37,397 nt of DNA from Ignavibacteriota bacterium (GTDB lineage: Bacteria; Bacteroidota; Ignavibacteria; Kapaibacteriales; UBA2268), in the NCBI GenBank assembly GCA_024636855.1, contig JAGXGG010000086.1, forward strand, positions 1 to 37,397. The letters run 5' to 3'. Every line of letters starts with the position of its first letter. The first letter of the stretch is position 1. Positions 23,325 through 32,625 of this stretch are shown here, piece after piece. The notes under the pieces were generated by a model. It was not told the origin of the DNA. It saw nothing but the letters and a program-made list of their open reading frames with translations, and made no database searches. Made by a program: the position numbers and the translations under genes.

Positions 23325-24569
23325 ATGACTAAAATATTATTACAAGTACTATTTGTAGTACTTTCACTTTACTTTATAGGTTGCAACGAGCAGCCAACTG
23401 AGTTAGGTTATAAAATAGATAGTGTTACATTCACTGCTATATCTAACAAAGATAATAACCTAATAACTGATGGTGCTTCACAGAAGTACTATCTAAGCCC
23501 ATTCAACCAGGGTGTATTCCATGTTGGGAATTCTGGTGAATATGCTTCGTATCCTATTATCAGATATGGTGAGGTTTTAAAATTAGCTGATGCTGAGATT
23601 ATCTCTGCTACTTTACACTTGATAAATAGTAACTATGTATTGGGAGATACAAACGCACTCCAATCATTCGAAATTTACGAAGTTCAACAACCGATATTAC
23701 CATCTTCTACTTACGAGACTGTATTCAAAGCAAATGGTGTAGAAGCCGTTTACAAGGATGAGTTGATGGGTTCGTTCGAAATGATTTCCAAAGATATAGA
23801 AGATACAACTAGAATAGATCTAAAAACTCAATTAATCAAAAATTGGGTAGCATTTTCTATACTAGATACTGGCAGTACATTAGATACTAATGATATTAGA
23901 CGAAAGTACAGTTACTCTATAGGACTAAAGCCAACGGCTAACTCAAAAGTGATTAACGGTTTTCTCTCAGATAGAATTGGGAATAGTGGACTAGATGCCC
24001 CAAACCCATATATACAAATCGTATATAAAATGAAAGACAGTACGACTAACGACACTATGAATCTACGTTCTAATATAGCAGCTTTCTACGCTGAAGGTCC
24101 TACACCAGAAGCAAAATCGCTAACTGTTCAATCTGGACTTAGTGTTCGTTCTTTACTTAATTTTGACATATCATCTTTACCAAAGTATTCATCTGTAGTG
24201 AAAGCAGTACTAAAAGTATATGTCGATGATAGCCGTTCTATCTATAGCTCTATGGGTAAAGATAGTTTCCTATTAGCACAAAAAGATTTGGACTTCGATT
24301 CTGGGTTTTTCCTAGATAATAAGAATATATACTTGGGTCTAAGAGCTGCAGGTACCAATTACTACAGATTTTCGAGTGTGACTTCGGCAGTCGAAGATTG
24401 GGTAAAAACTGGTGAACCAGGTTCATTGTTACTCAATTATTCCCCGAACGGAAATCCTAACGATAGTTATCAAAGATTAGACAGATACTACCTCTATGGT
24501 GGAGAAGCTGATAGCGCTTTACGTCCAGAACTAACAATATTTTACGCGAAAAGACCAGATTTTAAATGA
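23325..24569 (+). CDS. Surface lipoprotein, DUF4270/DNRLRE-like
   Basis: This 414-residue protein starts two bases after the glgA-like stop and overlaps the next gene by four (ATGA). The signal peptide ends LYFIGC, with the lipidated Cys at 20, followed by NEQPTELGYK. Two beta-sandwich-like segments follow. Each has an A.I.SATLHL / SVVKAVLKVYV strand, and the second ends with W-KTGEPGSLLLNYSPNG ... RPELTIFYA, the typical end of DNRLRE or DUF4270 domains. Such proteins are thought to bind glycans or build surface structures. The position behind a GlgA-like gene supports the DUF4270 reading. Confidence 0.78.
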   Translation: MTKILLQVLFVVLSLYFIGCNEQPTELGYKIDSVTFTAISNKDNNLITDGASQKYYLSPFNQGVFHVGNSGEYASYPIIRYGEVLKLADAEIISATLHLINSNYVLGDTNALQSFEIYEVQQPILPSSTYETVFKANGVEAVYKDELMGSFEMISKDIEDTTRIDLKTQLIKNWVAFSILDTGSTLDTNDIRRKYSYSIGLKPTANSKVINGFLSDRIGNSGLDAPNPYIQIVYKMKDSTTNDTMNLRSNIAAFYAEGPTPEAKSLTVQSGLSVRSLLNFDISSLPKYSSVVKAVLKVYVDDSRSIYSSMGKDSFLLAQKDLDFDSGFFLDNKNIYLGLRAAGTNYYRFSSVTSAVEDWVKTGEPGSLLLNYSPNGNPNDSYQRLDRYYLYGGEADSALRPELTIFYAKRPDFK

Positions 24570-25792
24570 AAAAGATAATCACTCTCATTGTTTTTATAGT
24601 ACTTAGCACACCTTTGTTTTCGCAAGGTGGCTCAAACTACTCTATATTTGGAGTAGGTGAACTAAACCATGTGAATGGTGCTAAATATGATGCCTTAGGT
24701 GGCACATCCGTTGCATTCCCACATTCAACTGGTATCAATTTATCGAATCCAGCTATGTGGTCAGAAAATACTGATACTAGAATACAGCTTGGGTACAAAT
24801 TCAACCAGAGTTTAGTTTCGAATTCGAACCAAGATTTATACCAAAACAATGGTGGACTTGACGGGCTACTAACATTATTCAATTTAGATACTGCTATGGG
24901 TGCTTCGGTATCTATGGGATTCTACAGTTATACAAATATTAATAGTTTGATTTCTACCCCTGTAACGGTGACTGCTAATGGCGAAACTCTCTCGGGAGTA
25001 ACTATATATGAAGCTAGTGGAGGAATCACTAGAGTTTATTTTGGCTTTTCAATAAAACCAATTGATATGTTAGCTATTGGCGCACAGATATTTGGTAATA
25101 CAGGATTAATACAAAATAGCGCACAATCAGTATTCAACGAAGCTAATTCATTTGCCACTTATACTGAAGCAAAGGATGGATTAGGTGGAACTGGGTTTAG
25201 ATTTGGGCTTATGTTAGAGCCAATCAATAATCTTAGATTTGGTGCTTACTTCGAACCAAGCTCTTCACTTTCCGTGGATAATGAATTAACTTTCGGATCG
25301 GGATTAATAGATGATACCACTTTCACGTCTAATGCTAATTACGATTTACCTAGCAACTTAGGCCTTGGTGTTTCCTACGAGACTGGCAAATTTATATTTG
25401 GATTAGATTTCAATACTTCAGATTATAGCTCTTTCCAATACAACAAATATGACAATGTACAGTACTCTACTTATAACTCATATTCACTTGGAATACACAG
25501 AGTAGGTAATAATAGTCCTAACGCAAAGGGATTAGACTCTTGGGGATATAGCTTAGGTGCTAATATCAAGAATCACTATTTCCAAGTAAATGGAGTAGCT
25601 ATAGACGAATTCTCTGGCTCATTCGGATTTACAATACCTATCAGAGGAACAGCTGAGTTAGATGCTGCAATTTCCTTCGGACAAAGAGGCACAACTGATA
25701 GCGGCTTGATCAAAGAAAGCTTTGGCAGATTATCTGTGAATATCAGTATCGGTGATACTTGGTTCCAACCATTCAATAGAAGCTACGAATAA
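24566..25792 (+). CDS. Outer-membrane beta-barrel protein, FadL/PorV-like
   Basis: This 408-residue protein has a signal peptide (1-19, ending PLFS) and then GGSNYSIFGVGELNHVNGAKYDALGGTSVA. That is the N-terminal hatch-like opening of FadL-type or related Bacteroidota porins, with asymmetric Gly and Asn-Pro turns (NLSNPAMWSE). The rest alternates hydrophobic and polar residues as barrel strands do, e.g. RVYFGFSIKPIDMLAIGAQI, FRFGLMLEPINNLRFGAYFE, KFIFGLDFNTSDYSSF. The last residue is not aromatic. It is the third gene of the glgA-like operon and may form the membrane partner of the lipoprotein before it. Confidence 0.78.
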   Translation: MKKIITLIVFIVLSTPLFSQGGSNYSIFGVGELNHVNGAKYDALGGTSVAFPHSTGINLSNPAMWSENTDTRIQLGYKFNQSLVSNSNQDLYQNNGGLDGLLTLFNLDTAMGASVSMGFYSYTNINSLISTPVTVTANGETLSGVTIYEASGGITRVYFGFSIKPIDMLAIGAQIFGNTGLIQNSAQSVFNEANSFATYTEAKDGLGGTGFRFGLMLEPINNLRFGAYFEPSSSLSVDNELTFGSGLIDDTTFTSNANYDLPSNLGLGVSYETGKFIFGLDFNTSDYSSFQYNKYDNVQYSTYNSYSLGIHRVGNNSPNAKGLDSWGYSLGANIKNHYFQVNGVAIDEFSGSFGFTIPIRGTAELDAAISFGQRGTTDSGLIKESFGRLSVNISIGDTWFQPFNRSYE

Positions 25793-25820
25793 CATCCCAT
25801 AATAAAAAAAAATTAAAGAT

Positions 25821-25850
25821 AAGGAGTCAGATTAATCGGCTCCTTTTTTT
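25821..25850 (+). terminator. Rho-independent terminator of the glgA-like operon
   Basis: AAGGAGTC (25821-25828) pairs with GGCTCCTT (25838-25845) with one T-G pair, followed by a T run to 25850. Confidence 0.88.
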
Positions 25851-25891
25851 GTGTAGGTTTTAGAATTTCAAATAACTAAAATATACAGTCA

Positions 25892-26512
25892 TTACTTCCA
25901 AAATGTAATTAATCTATTATCAATTTTAACTTTGGAGAAGCCAAATTCGGCAGCTATCCAATGTATAGTTTCTTTCGTGTATATAAATACGTGTGTGAAA
26001 TCATTCTTATAATACCATTTATCGAAGTCAATAGAGTCTTCATATATATGCGTCATACAGTATATCTTGCCTTTCGGTTTGAGTATATTCATTAACCTTT
26101 TGAATTCCTCATGGGGGTTATGCAAATGCTCTATTACCTCACAAGCAAATATGTAGTCATATTCTCTTTCCAATAATTCTGGGAAGTTGTGAAAGATAGG
26201 GTCGTAAAGTAAAGGCTTATACCCACTCTTTTCTAGCATACTAGTTATAACAGGTCCAGAGCCTGCTCCGAAATCTAAACCTAATTCACTTGGTTCGTGG
26301 TTCTCCAGAATAGCGTTCGTAATTGGGGATACGAATTGTTGATACCTTTCATTTTCTATATCATTGTTGTGAGTCTCATATCTCGCTTTCTCAGCTTCTA
26401 ATGTAGGTAATAAATCAAGAGGTCTAAATATACCCATGCAGTTTGTACACAGATAATATTGCTCTTTATAAAAGCTAGTAGAATCGGATTTGCAAAGTGG
26501 ACATAAAGACAT
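25892..26512 (-). CDS. Zinc-ribbon class I SAM methyltransferase
   Basis: From the ATG at 26512 the protein is 206 residues: MSLCPLCKSDS with an N-terminal ribbon (CPLC ... CTNC), a linker, and a Methyltransf_23-type domain. Motif I is LDFGAGSGPV. The strand 4 region is YDYIFACEVIEHLHNPHEEF and strand 5 is ILKPKGKIYCMTHIY. The frame is open to an ATG at 26560, but the codons between 26560 and 26512 are the terminator of the preceding gene, so I reject that start; an ATG at 26521 is also possible. The substrate is unknown; the family acts on small molecules or surface metabolites. Confidence 0.85.
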   Translation of the reverse strand: MSLCPLCKSDSTSFYKEQYYLCTNCMGIFRPLDLLPTLEAEKARYETHNNDIENERYQQFVSPITNAILENHEPSELGLDFGAGSGPVITSMLEKSGYKPLLYDPIFHNFPELLEREYDYIFACEVIEHLHNPHEEFKRLMNILKPKGKIYCMTHIYEDSIDFDKWYYKNDFTHVFIYTKETIHWIAAEFGFSKVKIDNRLITFWK

Positions 26513-26531
26513 TGGATACATCAGTATTAAT

Positions 26532-26557
26532 AAAAAAAGCTCCCTATAAGGGAGCTT
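26532..26557 (-). terminator. Rho-independent terminator of the NHL-propeller gene
   Basis: On the minus strand AAGCTCCCT and AGGGAGCTT (9-bp perfect stem, arms at 26549-26557 and 26537-26545) are followed by a T run at 26538-26532. It also argues against the longest start of the next gene. Confidence 0.92.
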
Positions 26558-26584
26558 CAATTTAATATAAGCTAAGCAATTAAA

Positions 26585-28933
26585 CTATTGCTTCACGAAT
26601 TTTGCGAACTTTATTTCATTATCACTTTCTACCATTAGGAAATATGTCCCTGATGAAAGATCCGATACTTTGATATTCGATTGAGTATAATCAATAGTTC
26701 TAATAGTATTACCTGCTATATCTAGTAGCTTTATACTAGTACTAGCAGTTATCTTCAGATTATCAAACTGCACATAGTCAGTAGTAGGGTTAGGATATAC
26801 ACTAACGGGTTCGTAGCCTGCTAACTCGAATATACCAGTTATATCTTTGTAAGTTAGCCAATCCATTATGCTTTTGAAAATATTTGTACGTTGAGTTAAA
26901 TCTGTTATGTTATACATATTAAAACTTTGGACAACAGATCTACTGTTATCAGTTTCATTTCTAACAGCTATTATAGAATCAGTAGATACTGAATGGTTGA
27001 AAATACTGAAAGAGTTTGCAGTAGGTTTCAGCAATGAAGTTGGCCATGCTGAAGTACCGTTCTGAGTATTGTAAAGAGTTAAACTATTACTAATATTCTG
27101 ATATTCACTCGTTACATCATCGCCAGAAACACCATTCATAATATAAGGTCCACCAGTGCTAAATCCTTGAAATATTGGCCCTTCGTAGTCTGCCCCAAAA
27201 GCATCTAAGTTAAAGTTCAATTCAGGACTAATATTCCCAACTAAAAACATAGGACCATCTCCTAAGTAAAGCAAACTAGTACCATTGTCTCTTAGCTTTT
27301 GGAACTTAGAGTATTCCTGAGCGTTTGTTGTACCAAATGAACCAGCATTCCATATTACTGTTTGTAGTCCTCCAGCATTCATCGCATATTTTTGAAAATC
27401 AATAGTATTCATTTCTATATAATCGCCATAATCTGTTGAATTAAGTAATGAAGCCAAATCGGAATTATTCATATTCTGTTGGGAATCATCATTTACATAA
27501 ATGAGTGGTATTTCAAAAGAACTAGCGGTGAATTTTGAATTTGTAAAGTAATCTTCATTCTCGTTTTGTATTATCATAACTCTTGTATTGACTTCTATAA
27601 TACCATTTCCACTTTGAATATCTACATTTACGTCTAGTTCTCCTTTTTCACCAGCTGCTACTGTTATCGGAACAATAGTTTCAGGAGATGTGACATTAGC
27701 ATTTATCTTTTCAGTCTTGCTTTCCCCTATTACAGAGAATTTGTTCTGTGCTACAGAGATAGTTATTTCGCTATCAGTGTTATTTTCTACCATTATTTTT
27801 ACTTGATTGTCACCAGACGGATCGTAGTTCAGATGTGAAGTAGATGTATAAAAATTAATACCACTATTTCCTTCTAATTTTATTACTTCGTGTCCGAGAT
27901 TATCTACATAATAGATGTCTCCTTCTGCATCGAATTTCACACCCATTATACTAAGAGCGTTAGTTTGGATAGTAGTTACTAAAACAGGACTATCAGTTGA
28001 AATATTATAAAGCAAAATATTACCATTTGCGTTATCACTTACTATCATGTAGTCGCCTTGGATGTCTATACCAGAAGGAGATACAAGTCCTTCGGTAACA
28101 AATTGTTCCCAAGTGCCACCATTCATCTCTGCATATTCTGCCATCTCTTCACCACCATTAGCAGTAGAAGCTAATGATTTACCTTTAGTACCAGTAGTAA
28201 TATCAAATCTATTAACACTTTTAGTTCCTGGGTTAATATAGTACAACCAATTCCCTTCTATTATCATGTGAGCTGGAATTCCAGCATTCATTTCATAAGG
28301 CACATCTTTATATCTATATACTTTTGCATCTGAGTGATCAGCTCCTCCAGATACATGTCCAACTCCAAAATTATACTTACATATTGTTCCATACTCACCT
28401 TCATTCACCCAGTAAGTTAAGTCTTTTTCATATGCGATTCCACTCGAATATGGGCTCTGATGTACCATGTCGTAATGACTACCATTTGCTCCATTAGAGG
28501 GTGGGTTTCCATGAATAGCATATACACTCATATCAGATGGCCACAGTGAAGGCCCGCACCATCCACCGAAGAAACCTCTGTTTGCATTAAAATAATCCTG
28601 AGCAGTAGCCCAAGTAGTATCACCGAATGCTAATGCATCAGCATAGACCATGAAGTGCCATGCATTACCATCTTTTCTGAAATCATTAAACTGGGCTGCT
28701 GTACCAGGATTGTCTATTGTTATAGTTGTTCCACCGTTCTCTAGACCATGGTTGAGTACCCAAAGCTGACCGGGTACTTGTGGGTTGAAATCTACATCCG
28801 TTGGGTATTGCACTTGATTAGTCGAGTTGACTATTACTTTCTTGTTTATATTTCCATCTATTAATTGCTGTGTGTCAGCAAATAAGTTTATTGTACTCAA
28901 AGCTATTAATGAAATTAGTATTTTAAATCTCAT
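26585..28933 (-). CDS. Large secreted NHL-type propeller protein with T9SS sorting domain
   Basis: I start at the ATG at 28933 (MRFKILISLIALSTINLFA), preceded by ACGGAGAAAG, giving 782 residues. The longer frame adds 23 residues with no signal character. The N-terminal half is an NHL/six-bladed-propeller-like region with a well-conserved opening (QLWVLNHGLENGG, then DGNAWHFMVYADALAFGD, HQSPYSSGIAYE, PAHMIIEGNWLYYINPGTKS, SGIDIQGDYMIVSDNANGN), a secreted family I recall from several Bacteroidota. Beta-sandwich regions follow. The C-terminus (last ~75 residues) is a type A T9SS domain (SVYPNPTTDYV ... GTYFLMV ... KFAKFVK). It should be exported and held at the surface. Ligand unknown. Confidence 0.88.
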   Translation of the reverse strand: MRFKILISLIALSTINLFADTQQLIDGNINKKVIVNSTNQVQYPTDVDFNPQVPGQLWVLNHGLENGGTTITIDNPGTAAQFNDFRKDGNAWHFMVYADALAFGDTTWATAQDYFNANRGFFGGWCGPSLWPSDMSVYAIHGNPPSNGANGSHYDMVHQSPYSSGIAYEKDLTYWVNEGEYGTICKYNFGVGHVSGGADHSDAKVYRYKDVPYEMNAGIPAHMIIEGNWLYYINPGTKSVNRFDITTGTKGKSLASTANGGEEMAEYAEMNGGTWEQFVTEGLVSPSGIDIQGDYMIVSDNANGNILLYNISTDSPVLVTTIQTNALSIMGVKFDAEGDIYYVDNLGHEVIKLEGNSGINFYTSTSHLNYDPSGDNQVKIMVENNTDSEITISVAQNKFSVIGESKTEKINANVTSPETIVPITVAAGEKGELDVNVDIQSGNGIIEVNTRVMIIQNENEDYFTNSKFTASSFEIPLIYVNDDSQQNMNNSDLASLLNSTDYGDYIEMNTIDFQKYAMNAGGLQTVIWNAGSFGTTNAQEYSKFQKLRDNGTSLLYLGDGPMFLVGNISPELNFNLDAFGADYEGPIFQGFSTGGPYIMNGVSGDDVTSEYQNISNSLTLYNTQNGTSAWPTSLLKPTANSFSIFNHSVSTDSIIAVRNETDNSRSVVQSFNMYNITDLTQRTNIFKSIMDWLTYKDITGIFELAGYEPVSVYPNPTTDYVQFDNLKITASTSIKLLDIAGNTIRTIDYTQSNIKVSDLSSGTYFLMVESDNEIKFAKFVKQ

Positions 28934-29027
28934 GCTTACTTTCTCCGTTTTGTTGTTATTAATATATGTATTAATGTTTCTATAGCCAATTAAGTTACTC
29001 ATTTATTGTGATAAATTAAAATTATTT

Positions 29028-29035
29028 CAAAATTA
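29028..29035 (-). promoter_or_regulatory. Candidate -7 box for the NHL-propeller gene
   Basis: On the minus strand TAATTTTG matches TAnnTTTG, about 95 bases before the chosen ATG. A -33 box is not convincing. Confidence 0.3.
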
Positions 29036-29072
29036 TGTCGAGTAAATTACACCAATAACTAAACTTGAAGTT

Positions 29073-30035
29073 CTAATATATTATAGCAGTACTTATTTTA
29101 ATTTGTTTTTGTAAGTAATCGACTACTTTCTCGAATGGACTACCACTACCATAATCAACAGAAATATTTTCTCGTAGATTTGAGTTTGAATTTATATCAT
29201 AGAAATATGCCTCACCATCTGCCCCATAAGTAAACTCAACACTAGCTACCGAATGTCCGCTTGCTTTTATTATTCTCTTTGCCATTTCTACTATGCTTGG
29301 GTCTATCTCATTATAAGAATAGAATTCAGGTGCCTTGGTAGAAGGTATTTCACAATGACCTGCCTCGCCATTCACCGGATTACAAATTACAGATGGGCAT
29401 AGATTGAATGCTCCATTTGTGATTATTCTCATTGCATAAAGCAATTCATCGCCAATAAATTCGAGTCTCACAATACCAAAAGACCTATCATATTCTATCT
29501 CATTTTGTAATAAAAACAGATTATCTGGAAACCATATATTGGGGTTGTTATCAAATATTTCTTTGATTTCGGTAAATGAATGCACTTTATATATTCTTGA
29601 ACCACTTCCGCCTTGCTGAGGTTTTAATATTTGTGGAAATTTTATTTTACCTGAGTTTATTTCTAAAGTATTCAGATTATTGAAAAAATGAGTTTTGGGA
29701 TAATTGATGTTCAGATTTTTTAACAGCATCATCTGTGCACTTTTACTTATTTCCAAATCCATCGAATCTTTTCCATTCAGTACTATATAATTATTACTTT
29801 CTAAGTAATTACACAAGGCATAGGCAAAAGAAATGGCATTCTGATTACCTCTATTATAAGCACTTGGGCTAACCAAATTATAATATATTTTAGACCTAGG
29901 CTCATCTTCAATAGTGCAAAAACCATTAGTAAGGTCAATTTTCTCAAATGAAATATTGCGTTTTTCTAATTCACTGAATAGTGGTTCGTGCCACTGTGGA
30001 TGTTCGTAAATAATACCAATATCGTATTTTATCAT
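29073..30035 (-). CDS. ATP-grasp ligase, RimK-like
   Basis: This 320-residue protein has the ATP-grasp fold: a Rossmann-like N-terminal domain (1-95), K138 before the Gly-rich loop QGGSGS (141-146), the acidic QNEIEY hinge (177-182), R203 and the metal-binding end E267 ... D280-x-N282 (FYDINSNSN). RimK-like enzymes join an amino acid or amine to a carboxylate with ATP. The YYNLVSPSAY and NGEAGHCEI segments mark a subgroup I cannot assign to a substrate. It has no signal peptide and no partner gene close by, so its pathway is open. It is divergent from the propeller gene at 30309. Confidence 0.82.
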   Translation of the reverse strand: MIKYDIGIIYEHPQWHEPLFSELEKRNISFEKIDLTNGFCTIEDEPRSKIYYNLVSPSAYNRGNQNAISFAYALCNYLESNNYIVLNGKDSMDLEISKSAQMMLLKNLNINYPKTHFFNNLNTLEINSGKIKFPQILKPQQGGSGSRIYKVHSFTEIKEIFDNNPNIWFPDNLFLLQNEIEYDRSFGIVRLEFIGDELLYAMRIITNGAFNLCPSVICNPVNGEAGHCEIPSTKAPEFYSYNEIDPSIVEMAKRIIKASGHSVASVEFTYGADGEAYFYDINSNSNLRENISVDYGSGSPFEKVVDYLQKQIKISTAIIY

Positions 30036-30308
30036 AGTTTATATTCTCAAATTATTAGATAAATATTCAGTTGCAAAATAATGCATTTGGACTATTTAAA
30101 GTTGATTTATTTTTTCAGAAGTTTATAATTGTCGAATATTGTACAAGTTCTACTTACTCTATGACATGAGTATTATTATTTGTTATTGCCGTTGCTTCCT
30201 GATAATAATCATTGTAAAAAATCCGTACTATTTGTAACTTACTTGTTAATCGGTGTGTTAAGTCATCTAGATATAGTTATTACAATCAACAAATAATGAG
30301 GAAATCGA

Positions 30309-32447
30309 ATGAAAACAATATCTACTATCTTTATAGCTATGCTTTTAGTTGTTAGTTCAACACTTACGTATGGTCAAAATGATAATGCTAGGGAGGGATT
30401 TACAGCTTTTTCGAGCAACGATTCCAATGCAATAATTGTTAGTAGTTTCTATTACGACCATCTACCTTGGGCAACCAACCTGAATATAGCCGAAGGAACC
30501 TCGGAGACCTTCAAACTAGAAATAATGAATAGTTCGGATCTAAGAGACATACAGATGAACTCCAACTCCCGATTAACTTACTATTTTACAAACAACAAAG
30601 TCATTATTTATGAATTTGGTGCTACTAAATCCACAAGAATAATAACTCTAGATAATGGAGGGGATAATTTTGGAGTTTCAAATGATGGTTCTAAAATATA
30701 CTCTTATAGTAACTCACAAGAATATGTTTCCATCTTCGATGCTATGACAGGTGAAAGATTGGATAGGTTTATTGTAAACTCATTCAAAGGGGCTCAACCA
30801 GAAGGCTTTTTCAATTCTGATAAAGATGAGTTTTTACTTCGTAATGGGAATACTCTCTACGTATGGTCTATTGCTAACAAAGTTCAAGATAGAGAAATCA
30901 CACTCCCTAATTCAGTTAAAAATCTTACTATTACAGATAACGGTAATATATTAGCTTATACTGTTGGTGGGGAAGTAATATTAACTAATAGCTCCGATGG
31001 AGAAATCACATATAGAAAGCAATTTGGATACGATAGAATAGATAACATTCAATTTTCTGCTAATATGAATTATCTGATAGTAAGAGATTTTTATTCTTTT
31101 TTAGTTTTTGATGTAGTAAATAAGAAAATAATAACCGAATCGAATAAACCATCAGATGACGGAAAATACATACCAATCTATTATTATGTAAATAATGACA
31201 ATAGCAGAGCTGTAGCTATGGATATTATTGATATATATTGTGGTAGGAATTTTGAAGATGCAGTTACAGATTATATTTACTCTATTTATAAAACAGAAAA
31301 TCTTGATAAGTTAGCTTCAGCACCCTATGGATACATACCTAGACCCGAGAAAGCAATAGTTAGCAAAGATAATAAAGCTTTAGTACTGTCAGGATACAAC
31401 ATAGAAGATGGATTTACTAATGGGCTAGTCGATAATCAAGAGAATTTTATAAAGTACATCAATGTAAATGATTATCCTGTTACTTTCCTCGAAGACAATA
31501 AAAGAATAGCATTTATGGAAGGGGGGAAATTCAAGGTATATAATATTGAAACTGAACAATATGAGCGTGAATTTGAAACAGGAGTGTTAGAATACAATGA
31601 AGTGTACTACTTCGGCTCTGGTGTTGGTAGATTAGTAATCACCAATGACGTCGAGATTAGAGTTTACGACTATGCTACTTTTAATTTACTTTATACTTTC
31701 AACTTTAGCCAGCTAGGAATAGAACCAACTGATATATCGTTTGATAATAATTCGACTATCAGTGTTTATTCACTAAAAAGATTACACAAATTCAATGCAT
31801 ATACTGGTGAGAAAAGCGATACCCCAATCACGAATATTGACCCAACTAATAAGCTAGTTGATATAAGTATAAGCGGTAGATTTCTACTATTCCGCACCAC
31901 TGATAGTGAGTTCATAGTATATGATAATACGCTCAAAGCGGAAGTTTACAAAGAAAAACCTAACTTCGTTGATAATGGGATGGTTTACCTTAGTGCTGGA
32001 TTTTTCGGTAACCACGAAATAATGTGGATTAGATATAAAGCAAACCCAATATTCACAGACCCTTCAGTAGTAATATACGATTTTGTTAATGATAAGACAG
32101 AAGAAATGTTCGGTGACAATGAGCCAATTATCAGCGATGACGGGTCGCTTTACTACTCTCACTATTGCCCTGTAAAATACGAAATAGGAACAATCCGTGA
32201 CCCAAAATCTTCCGTCGAAACAACCGAAGTAATCTCAGGCTCAGTTTACCCCAACCCTGCTTCCGACTTCATAAAGCTAGATTTGAATGCTAGTTCATTA
32301 AACTCTGAAATTGAAATATTCGATGCATACGGTAAGCAAGTAATGAGCGTTATATACACTGGCGAAGTCATTAACATCAGTGGGCTAACAGCTGGGGTTT
32401 ACTTTGTTACAGTGGGTGATAAGTCGATGAAGTTTATTAAATTATAA
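30309..32447 (+). CDS. Secreted beta-propeller T9SS protein, intact member of a three-gene tandem family
   Basis: This 712-residue protein has a signal peptide (1-22, ending LTYG) and repeated four-stranded blades, e.g. DNGGDNFGVSNDGSKIYSYS, ITDNGNILAYTVGGEVILTN, YDYATFNLLYTFNF. These are WD40-like, in the style of quinoprotein propellers. The last ~80 residues form a type A T9SS domain (SVYPNPASDFIKLDL ... GVYFVTV ... KFIKL). GAGGA lies before the ATG. The two genes downstream are paralogues interrupted by TGA; this one has no interruption. Intergenic element copy B begins directly after its stop. Export to the surface is expected; the ligand is unknown. Confidence 0.86.
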   Translation: MKTISTIFIAMLLVVSSTLTYGQNDNAREGFTAFSSNDSNAIIVSSFYYDHLPWATNLNIAEGTSETFKLEIMNSSDLRDIQMNSNSRLTYYFTNNKVIIYEFGATKSTRIITLDNGGDNFGVSNDGSKIYSYSNSQEYVSIFDAMTGERLDRFIVNSFKGAQPEGFFNSDKDEFLLRNGNTLYVWSIANKVQDREITLPNSVKNLTITDNGNILAYTVGGEVILTNSSDGEITYRKQFGYDRIDNIQFSANMNYLIVRDFYSFLVFDVVNKKIITESNKPSDDGKYIPIYYYVNNDNSRAVAMDIIDIYCGRNFEDAVTDYIYSIYKTENLDKLASAPYGYIPRPEKAIVSKDNKALVLSGYNIEDGFTNGLVDNQENFIKYINVNDYPVTFLEDNKRIAFMEGGKFKVYNIETEQYEREFETGVLEYNEVYYFGSGVGRLVITNDVEIRVYDYATFNLLYTFNFSQLGIEPTDISFDNNSTISVYSLKRLHKFNAYTGEKSDTPITNIDPTNKLVDISISGRFLLFRTTDSEFIVYDNTLKAEVYKEKPNFVDNGMVYLSAGFFGNHEIMWIRYKANPIFTDPSVVIYDFVNDKTEEMFGDNEPIISDDGSLYYSHYCPVKYEIGTIRDPKSSVETTEVISGSVYPNPASDFIKLDLNASSLNSEIEIFDAYGKQVMSVIYTGEVINISGLTAGVYFVTVGDKSMKFIKL

Positions 32448-32505
32448 AAAACTTTCATCTTTTGTGAGACGTTTTTGCAGTTCATGTGTCTATATACATA
32501 TGAAA
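32446..32505 (+). repeat. Conserved intergenic element, copy B
   Basis: It has AAAAAACTTT, then GAGACGTTTTTGC-A-GTTCATGTGTCT (32466-32491), then ATATACATATGAAAA, matching copy A at 20509-20565 on the other strand. In both copies the element lies just after a stop codon and before a T9SS-related gene on the same strand. Confidence 0.7.
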
Positions 32506-32576
32506 ACAACACAAATCAAAATACTTACTTATAAGCTAACAGTTGGGATTTGATTTGAGGAAACAAGCAGTGGAAC

Positions 32577-32590
32577 ACACAAATTTGTGT
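32577..32590. repeat. Perfect 14-bp palindrome upstream of the second propeller gene
   Basis: ACACAAATTTGTGT is its own reverse complement and lies 36 bases before the ATG at 32626. It could be an operator. Only the symmetry is seen. Confidence 0.5.
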
Positions 32591-32625
32591 AGTTGTAATT
32601 ATAGAATAAGACAGCAAGGACATTT

